The notes under the pieces are model-generated. The model was not told the DNA's origin and made no database searches. It saw nothing but the letters and a program-made list of their open reading frames with translations. 64,000 nt of DNA, taken from the NCBI GenBank assembly GCA_951812925.1, contig OX638368.1:155854492-155918491 (forward strand), in the 5' to 3' direction. The number at the start of each line of letters is the position of its first letter. The stretch's first letter is position 1. Origin of the DNA: Calliopum simillimum. Its lineage: Eukaryota; Arthropoda; Insecta; Diptera; Lauxaniidae. The translations under genes were made by a program, and so were the position numbers. Positions 1-11,139 of this stretch are shown here, in pieces.

Positions 1-1431
1 ATGACTATTTAAGTTGAAAATATACAAATGCACATTACATGCATTAGAGTGTCCGTAAATTTTATTTTTTTTTTTTTTTTTTTTTTGGAATTTTAATGGT
101 TGATGGTAGTAAATCGGCTCCAAGTGGTAAAAAATTACGTAATGATTTTTTCAGATTATCATGTTGAGCAATGGTTGGCCCTTTATTAAATGAGTCCATC
201 TGTCTGATGTAATAATAAAGCTAGAGACATTAAAATTGGTACAGATAATACTTAGGGCCGTAGTCTGATTATTATGAAAAACAAACGTGATCGGTTAACG
301 TTCACTCCTACTTCCCATATAAGCATTTTAAAACATTGCATATTGTTCAGTATTTTCTTTTAATTTCCTTCTGTATTTCAGTGAAGCAGTTTCTTCAGGT
401 CGTTTTTCTGTCATTTTAATTTATATTGTTAAACAAAAAAAATAACGATATACTAACTCAAATACCTATTATATATTAAATTCTAATTATACACATTTTT
501 CGACTTATTTTGAGTCGTTTAGTGAAAACAGAGTACTTTTCTTGAAATTATTTTTTTTTTTTTTTAAATTTCTTCTTGTATTTCGTATTTTTTAAGTCTC
601 GATAACTCGAAAACAAAGCGGGATATTGAAAAATTTTATAGGCTTTATAAACGTCGATTTATGTGAAAAAATCATCAAATCAAACCGCCTTGATGTCTCG
701 AAAACGAAACGAGGCATGTCAAAATTGTATTTAATATTTTAGACTTATTTTAGGTCGATTTAACATCGTCAAATCGAGGGGCCACGGAAATCTAAGTATC
801 CCCTTTAAGGGAAAGAGGTAAGTCATGTTTATTGTTTTTACTTATTTTAAGTAAAGTACAATAAGATATCTTTTATAGTATAGAGATTAAATGTAAACTG
901 CTACAAGGCCGGGAAATAACCGGAAAAATTAACCAGAAAACTTATAGTGAGATTTAACAGGTATGCACGAGTTAACTTAAAAGCAGACACTACTCTCGTG
1001 TAAAATTAAAAATGCGAACAGAAAATTTAAAGTTATAAATAAAATGTTTTTTTTTTTTTTTTTTTGTTATTTCATAGATCGAACGAACTATTTTCAGACC
1101 ATATAAGCATATAAGTTAATTTTAAGGGCATGTCAAACAGTTTCGTCCATGTGTACTAAGAATGACACGCCTTCTCAAAAACCCAGAAGTACATTCTTCC
1201 GCTTCTGCTGCACAAAATGATGGGGTTTCAATTTCACAATGCGAGAAAATTACTTTTCCACATTACACATCGTTTTGCATGTGTAATTCAATTCACATAC
1301 TTTACACACATTTTATATACACATATTTTTGCAAATGTAAAAAAAAAATCACAATAAAATAAAAACGCAATTTACGTTTTCCTCTTGATATTTGTAATTT
1401 TTTTTTTCTTTTTCTCTGGAATTGCACTAAC
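1..1431. other. Probable first intron of the Bruce/BIRC6 homologue, no coding exon seen
   Basis: AT-rich non-coding sequence downstream, on the minus strand, of the exon ending at 1432. It holds several poly-T runs and two diverged copies of a motif around CTCGAAAACRAARCGRGRYAT near 605 and 698. I see no second exon. Calling it intron is an inference from the splice donor at 1431. Confidence 0.5.
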
Positions 1432-1645
1432 CATTCGTATTTAAATTGTAATTTTGTAAAATAACTCCAGAGTGCACATCGAGAATTTTCACTTGATTTT
1501 GCGAGTCAAAGACAAGGATCACATTTAGATTTGGATGATATGTGATATTACGCGACTCCGTTGTGCCACTTCCATTTCCACAATTACTGCCACTGCCTAT
1601 ATTTAAATAGCCATCTTGCTTTAATATTCGGTGCTCCGCGGCCAT
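1432..1645 (-). CDS. Bruce: First coding exon of Bruce / BIRC6 homologue (giant IAP E2-E3 ubiquitin ligase), partial
   Basis: The exon encodes about 71 residues starting at an ATG at 1645. The segment ITYHPNLNVILV followed by VKILDVHSGVILQ matches the beginning of the BIRC6/Bruce N-terminal beta-propeller (vertebrate form: YHPALNAILAV then IKVIDGTSGATLQ). The frame ends at a GTTAGT donor beginning at 1431, phase 1. BIRC6 proteins are very large (around 4,800 residues) membrane-associated inhibitors of apoptosis with a BIR domain and a C-terminal UBC domain; none of that is in the window, so the gene must run off the left edge. A Gly/Ser/Asn-rich stretch (GSGSNCGNGSG) precedes the conserved part. 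The assignment rests on this one exon. Confidence 0.7.
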
Positions 1646-1960
1646 AATTTCATCTGGCTATTTTACTTCGATGTGGAAATAACAATTTCCAGCTTTTATT
1701 TTTCAATTCTATTAAATATTTGGCGTTTTATTCACTTTTTCACACAGACTTTTTCGATTTCCGCACACTTTTCGCTGATCCGCCATCAAAGTGAAAATTA
1801 TCGTAGAACAAAAAAAAAAAGTGCCTTTTGACACTTTACGTATGTAGAACAGTGATGTCGTTTCAAAAAAATCTCGGTACTCATTTTTAGATTTTTGGGG
1901 AGTATTTTGGGCTAATGGGGGAATACTAGCTAACATGCTCGTTTTTTAACCGTCTGACAG
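1646..1960 (-). promoter_or_regulatory. Probable promoter and 5' UTR of the Bruce homologue
   Basis: This is the sequence immediately upstream of the Bruce start codon on the minus strand. It is AT-rich, without a clear TATA box, and no competing upstream reading frame shows similarity. Assigned by position only. Confidence 0.3.
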
Positions 1961-2119
1961 AAAAAAATGATTTTTAATGACGGTATCAATTACAAGTTGT
2001 ATATTGTAGAAGTTTTTAACTGATAATATTGCTTAATATTGTAATTCTAGACTCATATGTATGTATAGTTCCTTTTCTTATGTTATTGACTCCTTACTTT
2101 AGAATAAGAATCAGAAAAA

Positions 2120-2240
2120 TTATGAGGGTAGTCCTTAAAACGACTAAATGCCTCAAAAACCTCTTAATAGTTGTCAGAACCAATATGAATTTGGACAGCT
2201 TTATGAGATTTTCGAGGCATTTACACATTTGAAGGAATAC
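2120..2240. mobile_element. Short palindromic MITE, diverged copy
   Basis: An imperfect palindrome of about 110 bp with arms around CTTAAAACGACTAAATGCC and the inverse GGCATTTACACATTTGAAGG. It resembles better copies near 31,815-31,945 and 40,425-40,500, which carry the arm CTGAAAACGTGTAAAAGCC. No target duplication could be fixed. Confidence 0.4.
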
Positions 2241-2284
2241 ACTATGTATAACACATACATTAAACTTATGTTATGTGTTGCAAC

Positions 2285-2850
2285 TTATGTAATATAATGA
2301 GATCGCTTTTGATAGTTTGCTAAAAGTTCTTTAATTGGAACCCAATTTTCACAACTCTTGCCATCCAGCACTTCTTTTGCCAAAGGTATAGCATTGACCA
2401 TTTCGGTCGCTTTTGTTTTCACGCATTGCAAGTTTTTGCATATATCTGAATCGGATGCTACCTTTTTTATTAACGCCATTAGGTGGGTTATCAACAAAAA
2501 TGGCAAGTTTTGCTAAATTAGAAACAGAATTGTTTGGAGCTCACAGGTTTTGACTGCATTATTTTTGGCAGCTTTAGAGATGTCTGTTTGATTTTTCAAG
2601 CTCAGCACAACCTCGGAATGAAATTTTGAACTTTTACGTCTTGTCATTTGCCTTACGTTGGTTGGAATCGAAACTTGGTAAAATTTTCAAAACGACTTAG
2701 CTTCATTCTTTGGACCCATTCTTGATTCGAGCCAACTAAAACTTTTCAACCAAGCAGTTCGAAATTTTTGTACTCTTTTGTTGCTGGATACTTCAGCACG
2801 TCTGATATCCTCGTTTCTGGTGATTTGCTAGCATCAGTCGAGTTCGCAGC
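2285..2850 (-). pseudogene. Decayed hAT-type transposase N-terminal fragment (BED-like zinc finger)
   Basis: Minus-strand translation, with stops and a frameshift, gives a segment around 2,585-2,690 reading W-L-E-S-R-M followed by an altered F-C-K-F-C-like pair and then QMTRRKSSKFHSE. This is the layout of the degenerate BED-type finger at the start of many hAT transposases. An open segment at 2,285-2,506 follows (ICKNLQCVKTKATEMVN), resembling the part of hAT-like proteins just before the catalytic core. At least two stops interrupt the frame and no DDE core was found. The family is inferred from pattern only. Confidence 0.35.
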
Positions 2851-3645
2851 TATTTTTTTTTGCTTTAACTATAAAATTGTTATAAATATATGGAATTCGT
2901 AAATTTAATTGCAGAAATATTCAAACTTTTTCACTTACTTGTCCATATTTCATTAAAATCACTTGTTTTCAACGCTTTTCCAAATTATCGCCATTCACTT
3001 ACTGCGAATTTATTTTTCAAATATATAAAACTTATTTAAAAGTGGGTATTGCCAGACAACATTTTAACCTTTGTATAGTATGTTCATTTCAAAATTGTTA
3101 AGCAGCACATACGTGTACATTAAAACAGAATAAATTGTCTGTCGTGTGAACCAGCACGGCTACACATGTTTTTTGATTGAAAACTTGCAATGAAGCACCA
3201 AGTATTGAAAAGAAGTACAAAAATGGTTCAGGGGAGTATAGGAGTACGCTTGCTCAAATAGGAGTAAAATACTCCTATAGGAGTACAAACAGCATCACTG
3301 ATGTAGAAAATGTGAAAAAAAAATTAAGAGATATAGCTAGTCTGCTTGCACTACAAGACAAGAGAGATAGCTGTCATGTATCTCTTTCCATGGAACGCCA
3401 CTTTTTCTTTGATTTAATTTTCGTAAATAGTTTTTCGATTTTTTTTCGAATAAATGAGTGTTAGATTGTTTCTTCAATTAATGCAAATTAAAACTTATTA
3501 ACTAGTTTATATTAAATATATATGTATATTGCGAAAAAAATATAAGACAATTGGAACAATAACAATAAATATTTTTAAACAAAAAGAAAAGAGAATAGCG
3601 AAAAAACAAGTGGCTGCATTTTTGCATTTCTTAAATTAAATTTAA

Positions 3646-4030
3646 AAGTTTCGATTTTGGAACAATCCGAAATTCAGAGACGGAGCTGGACAACAAACGT
3701 CCGATTTCATTGGATCCAAAGAAGGTCCCGGACCCCTTGAATCACCAGATTTACAAAATATTAAAACCACTTTAAACACACCAGATTTGGAAAAAATATT
3801 GCTCTCTAGCAATTTATTGCAGACACCACAACCTGAGCTGGTTTTTCCAACAAAAGTTGGACCGGTAAGTGCTCCATTTATGAACGTTAAATGACAAATT
3901 AATGACAAAAATTATTTAAAGGTCACTTCGGAACAGGAAGCTTTCGGCGGCGCTGGACAAATGCAGCAACAACAACAGTGTCCCCCCAAGCCACCAAGGT
4001 TCAAAGGTCAATGTAAAAATGTCTATTAAA
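3646..4030 (+). pseudogene. Jra: Jra (c-Jun) gene fragment, truncated duplicate
   Basis: The plus-strand frame encodes SPDLQNIKT, NTPDLEKILL, LLQTPQPELVFPTK and, after a 57-bp intron (3,865-3,921, GTAAGT donor, AAAG acceptor), VTSEQEAFG. These match the delta/JNK-docking and adjacent segments of insect Jra. The match is about 50 residues; upstream coding is lost, and after EAFG the sequence changes to a Gln/Pro-rich tail (QMQQQQQCPPKPP) that ends inside the first satellite unit at 4,012. There is no bZIP domain, so it cannot be a working AP-1 subunit. The retained intron suggests a genomic duplication rather than a retrocopy. Confidence 0.55.
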
Positions 4031-4163
4031 CACTAATTATGAGCGCTCCTCAAAATTGAAAAAAATGGAAAAATGTAAAAATGTCTATTAAACACTAATT
4101 ATGAGCGCTCCTCAAAATTGAAAAAAATGGAAAAATGTAAAAATGTCTATTAAACACTAATTA
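4010..4163. repeat. 62-bp satellite, left block (about 2.4 units)
   Basis: Head-to-tail repeats of about 62 bp containing GTCTATTAAACACTAATTA and GAGCGCTCCTCAAAATTG. The block is interrupted at 4,164 by a foldback element and resumes at 5,209. Confidence 0.9.
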
Positions 4164-5208
4164 CACTGTTCAACGAATTTCAGGTTTTTGTTTTTATCTC
4201 AGTTCAGACCATAAAATTATTATTCCTTGCTATTGACATAGTAGAACTGCATTTACAAAATTTTTCCATCACGTCTCAATTTTCAGAAAAATTGACAAAT
4301 CCAAAATCACGACTTACATCCGCGCGAAAATAAATTAAAAAATTTTTATCCGTCAGAATTTTATAAACAAAATGTCAAACGATTCAGAAAATAGCAATAA
4401 TTTCAAATCTGAAAAAAATTTTGAAATCGGTCCGGCAGATTTTTTTGTAGGCCCGTTTAATTGAGAAAATGTACTGAAAAAACCGAACACCAACCATCTT
4501 TAATTACATAAATCTTGCCTAAATCAATACAACATTAAAAAAAACTCTGCACGAGCTTATGCGTCATTATTTTAACTTTATTTTGATATCAAAAACTTAA
4601 GGATTGGACCATGAATAACCAACTTATTTCCTTTTGAACAAAAAATGTACATACAGGAAGTCATACAAGTACTTTTATTTCCAAGTAGCTATGATACAAA
4701 AATTCAATAGCTTTTGTATGACTTTCTGTTTGTACATTTTTTGTTCAAAAAAAAATAAATTGATTATTCATGGTCTAATCCATAAGTTTTTGGTATCAAT
4801 ATAAAGTTAAAATAATGACGCACAAGCTCGTGAAGAGTTTTTTTTAATTTTGTATTGATTTAGGCAAGATTTATGTAATTAAAGATGGTTGGTGTTCGGT
4901 TTTTTCAGTACATTTTCTCAATTAAACGGGCATACAAAAAAATCTGCCGGACCGATTTCAAAATTTTTTTCAGATTTGAAATTATTGCTATTTTCTGAAT
5001 CGTTTGACATTTTGTTTATAAAATTCTGACGGATTAAAATTTTTTAATTTATTTTCGCGCGGATGTAAGTCGTGATTTTGGATTTGTCAATTTTTCTGAA
5101 AATTGAGACGTGATGGAAAAATTTTGTAAATGCAGTTCTACTATGTCAATAGCTAGGAATAATAATTTCATGGTCTGAACTCAGATAATTTTTTGCCGTT
5201 GAACAGTG
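4164..5208. mobile_element. Foldback DNA element, 1,045 bp, CACTG ends, TTA target duplication
   Basis: The two halves are near-perfect inverted repeats of each other. For example, CGGTCCGGCAGATTTTTTTG near 4,430 has its inverse near 4,930. The ends are CACTGTTCAACG and CGTTGAACAGTG. TTA is found on both sides (4,161-4,163 and 5,209-5,211), and the satellite unit reads correctly across it once the element and one TTA are removed. CACTR ends with a 3-bp duplication are known from CACTA-like (CMC) elements and TTA duplications from PIF/Harbinger; I cannot choose. No transposase is encoded. Confidence 0.85.
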
Positions 5209-5708
5209 TTATGAGCGCTCCTCAAAATTGAAAAAAATTAAAAAATTTAAAAATGTCTATTAAACACTAATTATGAGCGCTCCAGTAAAAATGACTATTA
5301 AGCATTAGTTTTGAAAAAAATGGAAAAATGTAAAAATGTCTATTAAACACTAATTATGAACGCTCCTCAAAATTGAAAAAAATGGAAAAATGTCTATTAA
5401 ACACTAATTATGAGCGCTCCTCAAAATTGAAAAAAATGGAAAAATTTAAAAATGTCTATTAAACACTAATTATGAGCGCTCCTCAAAATTGAAAAAAATG
5501 GAAAAATTTAAAAATGTCTATTAAACACTAATTATGAGCGCTCCTCAAAATTGAAAAAAATGGAAAAATTTAAAAATGTCTATTAAACACTAATTATGAG
5601 CGCTCCTCAAAATTGAAAAAAATGGAAAAATGTAAAAATGTCTATTAAACACTAATTATGAGCGCTCCTCAAAATTGATAAAAATGGAAAAATTTAAAAA
5701 TGTCAATT
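5209..5708. repeat. 62-bp satellite, right block (about 8 units)
   Basis: Continuation of the array at 4,010 with units ending in TTGAAAAAAATGGAAAAA. One deleted unit near 5,280 carries AGTAAAAATGACTATTAAGC. The array fades into unique sequence after 5,703. Confidence 0.9.
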
Positions 5709-6233
5709 GGGTAAAAATTGTGTTGTTGATAAAAGACAAGGATATATATGCTGACGTTGGTCAAGTTGATTGTCAAATTCTATATTTTTGACATTAGTTG
5801 AATTGCATTGTTAGTTTTGTGACAGTATTTTCCATATTTTGAAATTGGACAATTTGGGCAACAAGCAAAATCATTTAATCATTTTTTGCTGCTTTCATCC
5901 GGAAAAGTCCCATAATTACGTAATTGTGTCCCGCATTTCCTGAAACTGCTAGTTTATTTTCAATGAAAATAAATTTCGTCGTCATGGTTCTGAAATCAAG
6001 ATTTGGTACATGCCTCATGGTATGTGGAAGAGCTGTTTCCAAGGGGGATTAAAAGGAGAAATACTGCTACCCTCTCTTTAAAAAAAAAATATGTTCCGAA
6101 TTAAGCATTATTTAGTAATTTTACATCCACTTTTCGTATTCGTATTTTTCCCTCCAAAAGATTCTACTATCCTTAAGTCCCTTACAAACTATATAATTAA
6201 ATAATTAAATCCTAATTAGTCCTTACGAATCTA
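5709..6233. other. Unassigned AT-rich sequence
   Basis: No coding sequence, repeat or structural signal recognised between the satellite and the LINE 3' end. Confidence 0.3.
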
Positions 6234-6426
6234 CTTTTTTTTTTTTTTTTTTTTTTATTTCGAATAAGTCTGTATATATACAATAATTCAATTTTTAAAT
6301 ATTTACAGTAGTTCTACCAAAAGGTCTTATGAACTAAAAAAATGCTCACAACCAAATATAAAATTGAGCTATTATTACATACATATGTTTTATCTTAATA
6401 AGCTAAATAGGATACAATTCAATACT

Positions 6427-6597
6427 TTAGAATAAAGCTATTAGTCTATTTCTATCTAATAAAAATTCTTTCAGTCTTTTTTTAAATATCACCATATTTT
6501 CTAAGCCCTTTAAGGATCTATCAAGCTCATTATAATAAATTACACCGTTATGGGAAATGTTTTGAGATGATATCATATTACACGCACGAGAGACAAC
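6427..6597 (-). pseudogene. C-terminal end of LINE reverse transcriptase ORF
   Basis: Encodes the last ~55 residues of the reverse transcriptase protein (VVSRACNMISSQNISHNG, then GLENMVIFKKRLKEFLL), which is the usual C-terminus of CR1/L2-like LINE proteins after a YNTRNRDNL motif. That motif lies 2.1 kb away at about 8,730, so both pieces belong to one ORF interrupted by an insertion. Confidence 0.75.
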
Positions 6598-6600
6598 CAG

Positions 6601-8722
6601 TAGTGGAATTCCCAAATTCTTTACCGACATTTTTCGGTCGTTAACTTGCGACTAACAACGATTGTAGCTAATTGGTATTCCCAAACATAATTTTAACAAC
6701 ATTTGTAGCAAACATTGGCAGTTAATTTCGGTCAGTTGCTGTCAAGTTTGCTATAAGTTTTAGTGTTGGAAAGTTGTCGTTAACTTACGATTGTTGTATT
6801 CCCAAACATAATTTTAACATCTTTTGTAGCAAACTTTGACAGTTAATTTCGGTCAGTTGTTGCTAAGTTTGCTACAAGTTTTTAAGCGTCGTTATCGTAC
6901 CGAAAGCAACGTTAATGTAGTTTTTAATTGAAGAATGCAATCAAAATAATTGTTATTTAAAAAAAAAATAGAAGTTATGGCTATATGCAGCCTAAAAATT
7001 TGAAAAATTGACATTAATAAGAAAACCCAATCCTTAGCTCATTCTTATATTTATTTTTTCATGGTAAAGCCGTGTTTTGTGGTTCAAAAGGGCCTAGGTC
7101 AACGAAAGAAAAATTGGGGGTGCATGAAATATGAAAAGGGGTCAACGAGACTGGATTTCATTTAAGAAGACCATCACCAAAATTTATGCATTATTATTAT
7201 ACCTTTTCTTTTGATCAAAATTATACTGTCTGACTGCTTTAAAAATGACCCATAAAAAGGAATCGACAGAAAACAGAATGAAACTACAAATACACCACGG
7301 GGCAAAGAAGTTTGCGAGATTTTTAATGACTTAACATTTATTTCTAGATCAAAAAGCGATTAAGAGCTTAAGCCTTATTTTCTATTAAAAAAAGTTTTTA
7401 AAGCATCATGTTATGCACTTCAAGCTCCTCATTCAAAGTACATACGTTCTTCGCTTCAGTTCAATAGATTTTTTCACTGCGATCATTTGAGATGATATCT
7501 TTAGCGCTGGACGATTTCAAACTATCGGATTTGGTCAACTCCTGCAAGAAAAATTCGCTTAAATCAGTTTTAGTGGTTGTTCAATGGGAATCGCTGGCGC
7601 TCATGACTTGTTTACGGATAAATAAGTTAAAATTCTGAAACTACTTTTTTATTATTTAATTCGTAATTCTAACATGAATATGTAATCAAAAATTGTCAGC
7701 AAGATGTGGTTTCGGAGATATAGTCATAAGAAGATCCGGATATATCTTCTATGAAAACCGCTTTAAGGTGGGTACCCCTGGATGGATTTGGAATCATTAT
7801 TAAGAGTATCTTCATCATCACTATCTACTCCATCTTCATCATCTTCTTCGTCAAAATCGCTTCAATAAACTCTTCATCAAGTAATTCACTACGCACGTCG
7901 CTATCCAATTCCATCCCCTTTTCGACATCTCAAAATCTTCTTCTTCATCTCCATTGTCTTCTGCCTCTAGTCCCTCGTTGAATGCCGTTTGTGGGAAATT
8001 ATAAATTTCTTGATTTGTACCACTTTGGAGACTATCCATCAGTTCCATTTCAATATGATTAGCAATTTTAGTGGCTTCTGCTCACGACGTGTTTCGCGGC
8101 TTTCAATTTTACGTGGCAGCAGCACTATCAATTTCTAACGTCACAGTTTTAATTGTGTGCAGCTTTTACTGTGTGATCTTTACAAAACGTTGCTTATTCT
8201 TGACAATCATATATTTTGGCCGAAAGACCAAATTTTCATTTATCTGTTGTATGGTTTTTCCAAATTGCGTGACAATTTCGCACGCTCCCACAATTTTTTG
8301 CCATATGTGAGCGTTCTGCGGTCTTCATAAAGAGATAGATGATGCCTTTTCCTTGCGCATAGTACCAATTAACTGTTTGCCAGTGGTGAGATCTGACGCC
8401 TGCAAAAGGTACGTGTATCGTTTTTTAACGAACAAAACGATTTGTTGATGATACTTATTTCATTTTACAGAAAAGAAAAAATTAAAAAGATATTTTTATT
8501 ATTTTTCCCTCGAATTCATTTGTCAAATGGTTGTGTTGCCATATTTTCGATTAAATTTGACAACAATTATCGTTAACATTTCCAACAATTTTCCAGCACT
8601 AAATTTTGTAAATTTTGTTGTTAACTATGATTTTGAGAATATCACTTTCGTTATCGCAAGCTACAAACATTGTTAGTTTGCTACAACGATTATCGCTCGT
8701 TAAAATTTTGGGAATTCCACTA
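6601..8722. mobile_element. Decayed DNA transposon with TAGTGGAATTCCCAAA terminal repeats inserted in the LINE
   Basis: The ends are TAGTGGAATTCCCAAA (6,601) and its exact inverse (to 8,722), flanked by CAG on both sides (6,598-6,600 and 8,723-8,725). Removing the element and one CAG restores the LINE reading frame across the junction (RDNL then VVSRA). The left end has two tandem copies of a ~125-bp subterminal block (from 6,660 and 6,785). The interior is non-coding now, apart from an acidic minus-strand remnant (7,851-8,048, with GLEAEDNGDEEEDFEMS). A 3-bp duplication suggests PIF/Harbinger, but I saw no recognisable transposase. Confidence 0.75.
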
Positions 8723-9800
8723 CAGGTTATCTCTGTTTCTTGTATTGTAAGAGTGTTGAAAGCTTACAATTTGCACAGTGTTGGGAATTAAGTTTTTTGT
8801 TATTTTGTGAATATAGCAAAGTAATTGATATTTATAAATCTGCTTCACTGGTAAGATACGAAAGTTGAAGAATATATCCACAGAGTGATAGCGATAGTGT
8901 AAATTAAATACGTTTTTAAGCATTCTGTTTTGTATCACCTGAATTCTATTTATATTGGAGAAAGAACCCCATGTGCCAGCTGCATACGTGATGTGACAAT
9001 GCGCGAGACCAAAATAAATCAACTTCTTTACTTCCGTCGAAAGCTTATGCCTGACCTTGTAAAGTAACCCATTGACCATGGACAATTTATTTTCTACTAG
9101 ATCAATATGATCATGCCAGCTCAAGAAGCAATCAATTTTGACGCCCAGAAATTTAATGCAATTTACCTCACTTATTGCGACTCCATTATGGAGAATATCA
9201 AGACCAGACACTAACTTCCGTTTGCTGCGGAAGCAAATGACATTTGTTTTATTTACATTAAGATGCAATTTATTCAATCGAAAAAACTCATCAAGAACAA
9301 CTAAATCATCCTTCACGTCCCTTCTAATTTCATCGATGGTATCACCAGGATAGAAAATCGAGCAATCATCTGCAAATAAGAATATTTTGCCCTTTAGTGG
9401 CAATCTTGCAATGTCGTTAATAAATATTAAAAACAACAGAGGCCCCAGGACAGAGCCCTGAGGGACACCAACACCAACAGATTTGAAATCACTCTTTTCA
9501 TTGTTAATGCAGACAAATTGTTTCCGGTTACTCAAATAACTCTTAATTAAACTAATCGAACCTGTAGAAAACCCATAGTACTTTAATTTTTCCAAGAGAA
9601 TATCGTGATCAATCGAATCGAACGCCTTGCTTAGATCAAGAAACATTCCACCCACCAACTTGTTCCTAGCAATGTTTTTACAAACAAGGTCGACCAGTTC
9701 AATAAGAGCTGTCTGAGTACCCAATCCTCTGAGAAATCCATATTGGTGTTCATATAGAAGATTTTGTTCCATGACATAACTGTAAATTTGGTTATACAAG
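8723..9800 (-). pseudogene. LINE reverse transcriptase domain (RT fragment)
   Basis: About 359 uninterrupted residues carrying the RT core: GFLRGLGTQTALIEL, FLDLSKAFDSIDHDILLEKL, GVPQGSVLGPLLF, and the catalytic box FADD (in LFADDCSIFY). It ends in the YNTRNRDNL region just before the inserted DNA element. Motif style fits the CR1/L2/Jockey group of LINEs. The upstream RT-0 segment and endonuclease are absent, so it is a dead, though little-decayed, copy. Confidence 0.9.
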
Positions 9801-9850
9801 AGCCTCAGCAGTAAGTTTGAAACATGTCTTAACTGGGAACATAGAGAATG

Positions 9851-10735
9851 CAGTAGGATTAGAATGGATTAGACTGGATTGACATTGATTGCGCTGTTTT
9901 TCAATTGCATACTTGGATTGAAAAGGGCTCCTCAAATTGTAGTTGGACTTTAATTCCCCGCGGGGTGCGATTGGATCCTCCTCATTCAGTGCGTTTTTCC
10001 ATAGCACATGGTCCATGGTCTGCGCTTGTGGCACTTTTTAGAGATAATCTTAACCTTATAATCCATCTTGATGAAAATGTGAAAATGGATAAGTTCAACA
10101 ATGTTTCCAAAATTATGATGGATCCAGAAATATTGGACCCATTCCAATCTTTTGCAACAATTCATATTTCTTGGAATACAATCCGATTCTGAATCCAAAT
10201 ATATCCGAGAAATTTGTTTTCATTCATCCATTTCAATCCAGACGCGGCACAAGGGCAATAAAGGATTCTGGGATTCTCGCCGTCTTGCCAAGTTGCCAAG
10301 TCCGCGGCAAAGGTTTCCTTTTTTGGTTTCTTCGATACTTTCCGAGTTTTTAATATTAAATATTTTAAATATTAAAGAAAAGCATAAAGAAATAGTCTCT
10401 TATTTTAAAAATAATGGGCCGCCAATTGTGAAAATTGTATATAATAGCTGTCAAATTTGTATATAATATACAAATATCCTGTAGGAAATACGGTCATTCC
10501 CTATTACTCTTTTTTTTTTTTTTTGATAACTTAGTACCTTAGTACTAGTAAATTAGTAAAGTATAAATAGAAAGTAAGCTAAATTTTACTCTCAGCGAAA
10601 CAGCTAGCGAGACTAAAACAGAAATTCGGTACAAATTTAAAAATTTTTCCAGCCTTTGTTTATTTTATAAAGGTTCCAGTGTCGGATTATCGGATTACCT
10701 ATGGAGCGTTGGCCGACCAATGAGATGCTTTAGAA
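9851..10735. other. Unassigned sequence
   Basis: Open frames of 60-104 codons occur on both strands but show no family features I recognise. Some stretches (9,950-10,030 and 10,240-10,310) are less AT-rich than the surroundings. Probably remains of old elements. Confidence 0.25.
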
Positions 10736-10830
10736 CAGTGGTTCTCAACTGGTGGGGCGCACCCCGCTAGGAGGGAGTGAAGACAATTCTGAGGGGCGCG
10801 AAAAATTTAAAAAAACAAAAGTTTTCTTAT
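10736..10830 (+). mobile_element. Left end of a hAT-like element
   Basis: CAGTGGTTCTCAACTGGTGG is followed by a GC-rich stretch with GGCGCACCCCGC and GAGGGGCGCG. This is the typical terminal repeat of Charlie/SPIN-like hAT elements. The matching right end is not present nearby, so the copy is truncated or was displaced by the next element. Confidence 0.6.
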
Positions 10831-11139
10831 CTAATCTTAATAGCTCCGTTCCAGAAGTTTTTTAGTTAAATTTTGAGTTAAATCTTTAGTTAAATAATTT
10901 TGGAAAGTAACAGCAAAATTGCTCTCAGCAAGAGATTTAACTACAAAATTTACGGGAACAAGATTTAGTCAAAAACTTGGCTAAAGTTTTTACTGTCACA
11001 AATTAAAAACATAAATCCCATAGCAAAATTAGAAGAAAAAAATTTTATGATAAAACCATTTTATTTTCATGTTCACTGCACTCCAAACAAAAATATTCTA
11101 CACATAAGAACATAGAAAAAACGCCTGTCTCTTGACCAA

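Larger units (their letters stand above)
6234..9850 (-). mobile_element. 5'-truncated non-LTR retrotransposon (LINE), split by a DNA element
   Basis: A minus-strand LINE with poly(A) tail (poly-T at 6,235-6,256 on the plus strand) and 3' UTR to about 6,426. The coding sequence lies in two blocks, 6,427-6,600 and 8,723-9,800, separated by the element at 6,601-8,722. It is cut off at the 5' side near 9,800-9,850, before the first reverse transcriptase motifs, so endonuclease and ORF1 are missing. Confidence 0.8.

Noticed and set aside
7751..7981. 76-codon plus-strand open frame with many Ser and Ile
   Set aside because: It lies in the transposon at 6,601-8,722 and is the antisense of an acidic remnant; no domain.
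9138..9353. Open frame on the plus strand inside the LINE
   Set aside because: Antisense shadow of the reverse transcriptase domain, which has clear motifs.
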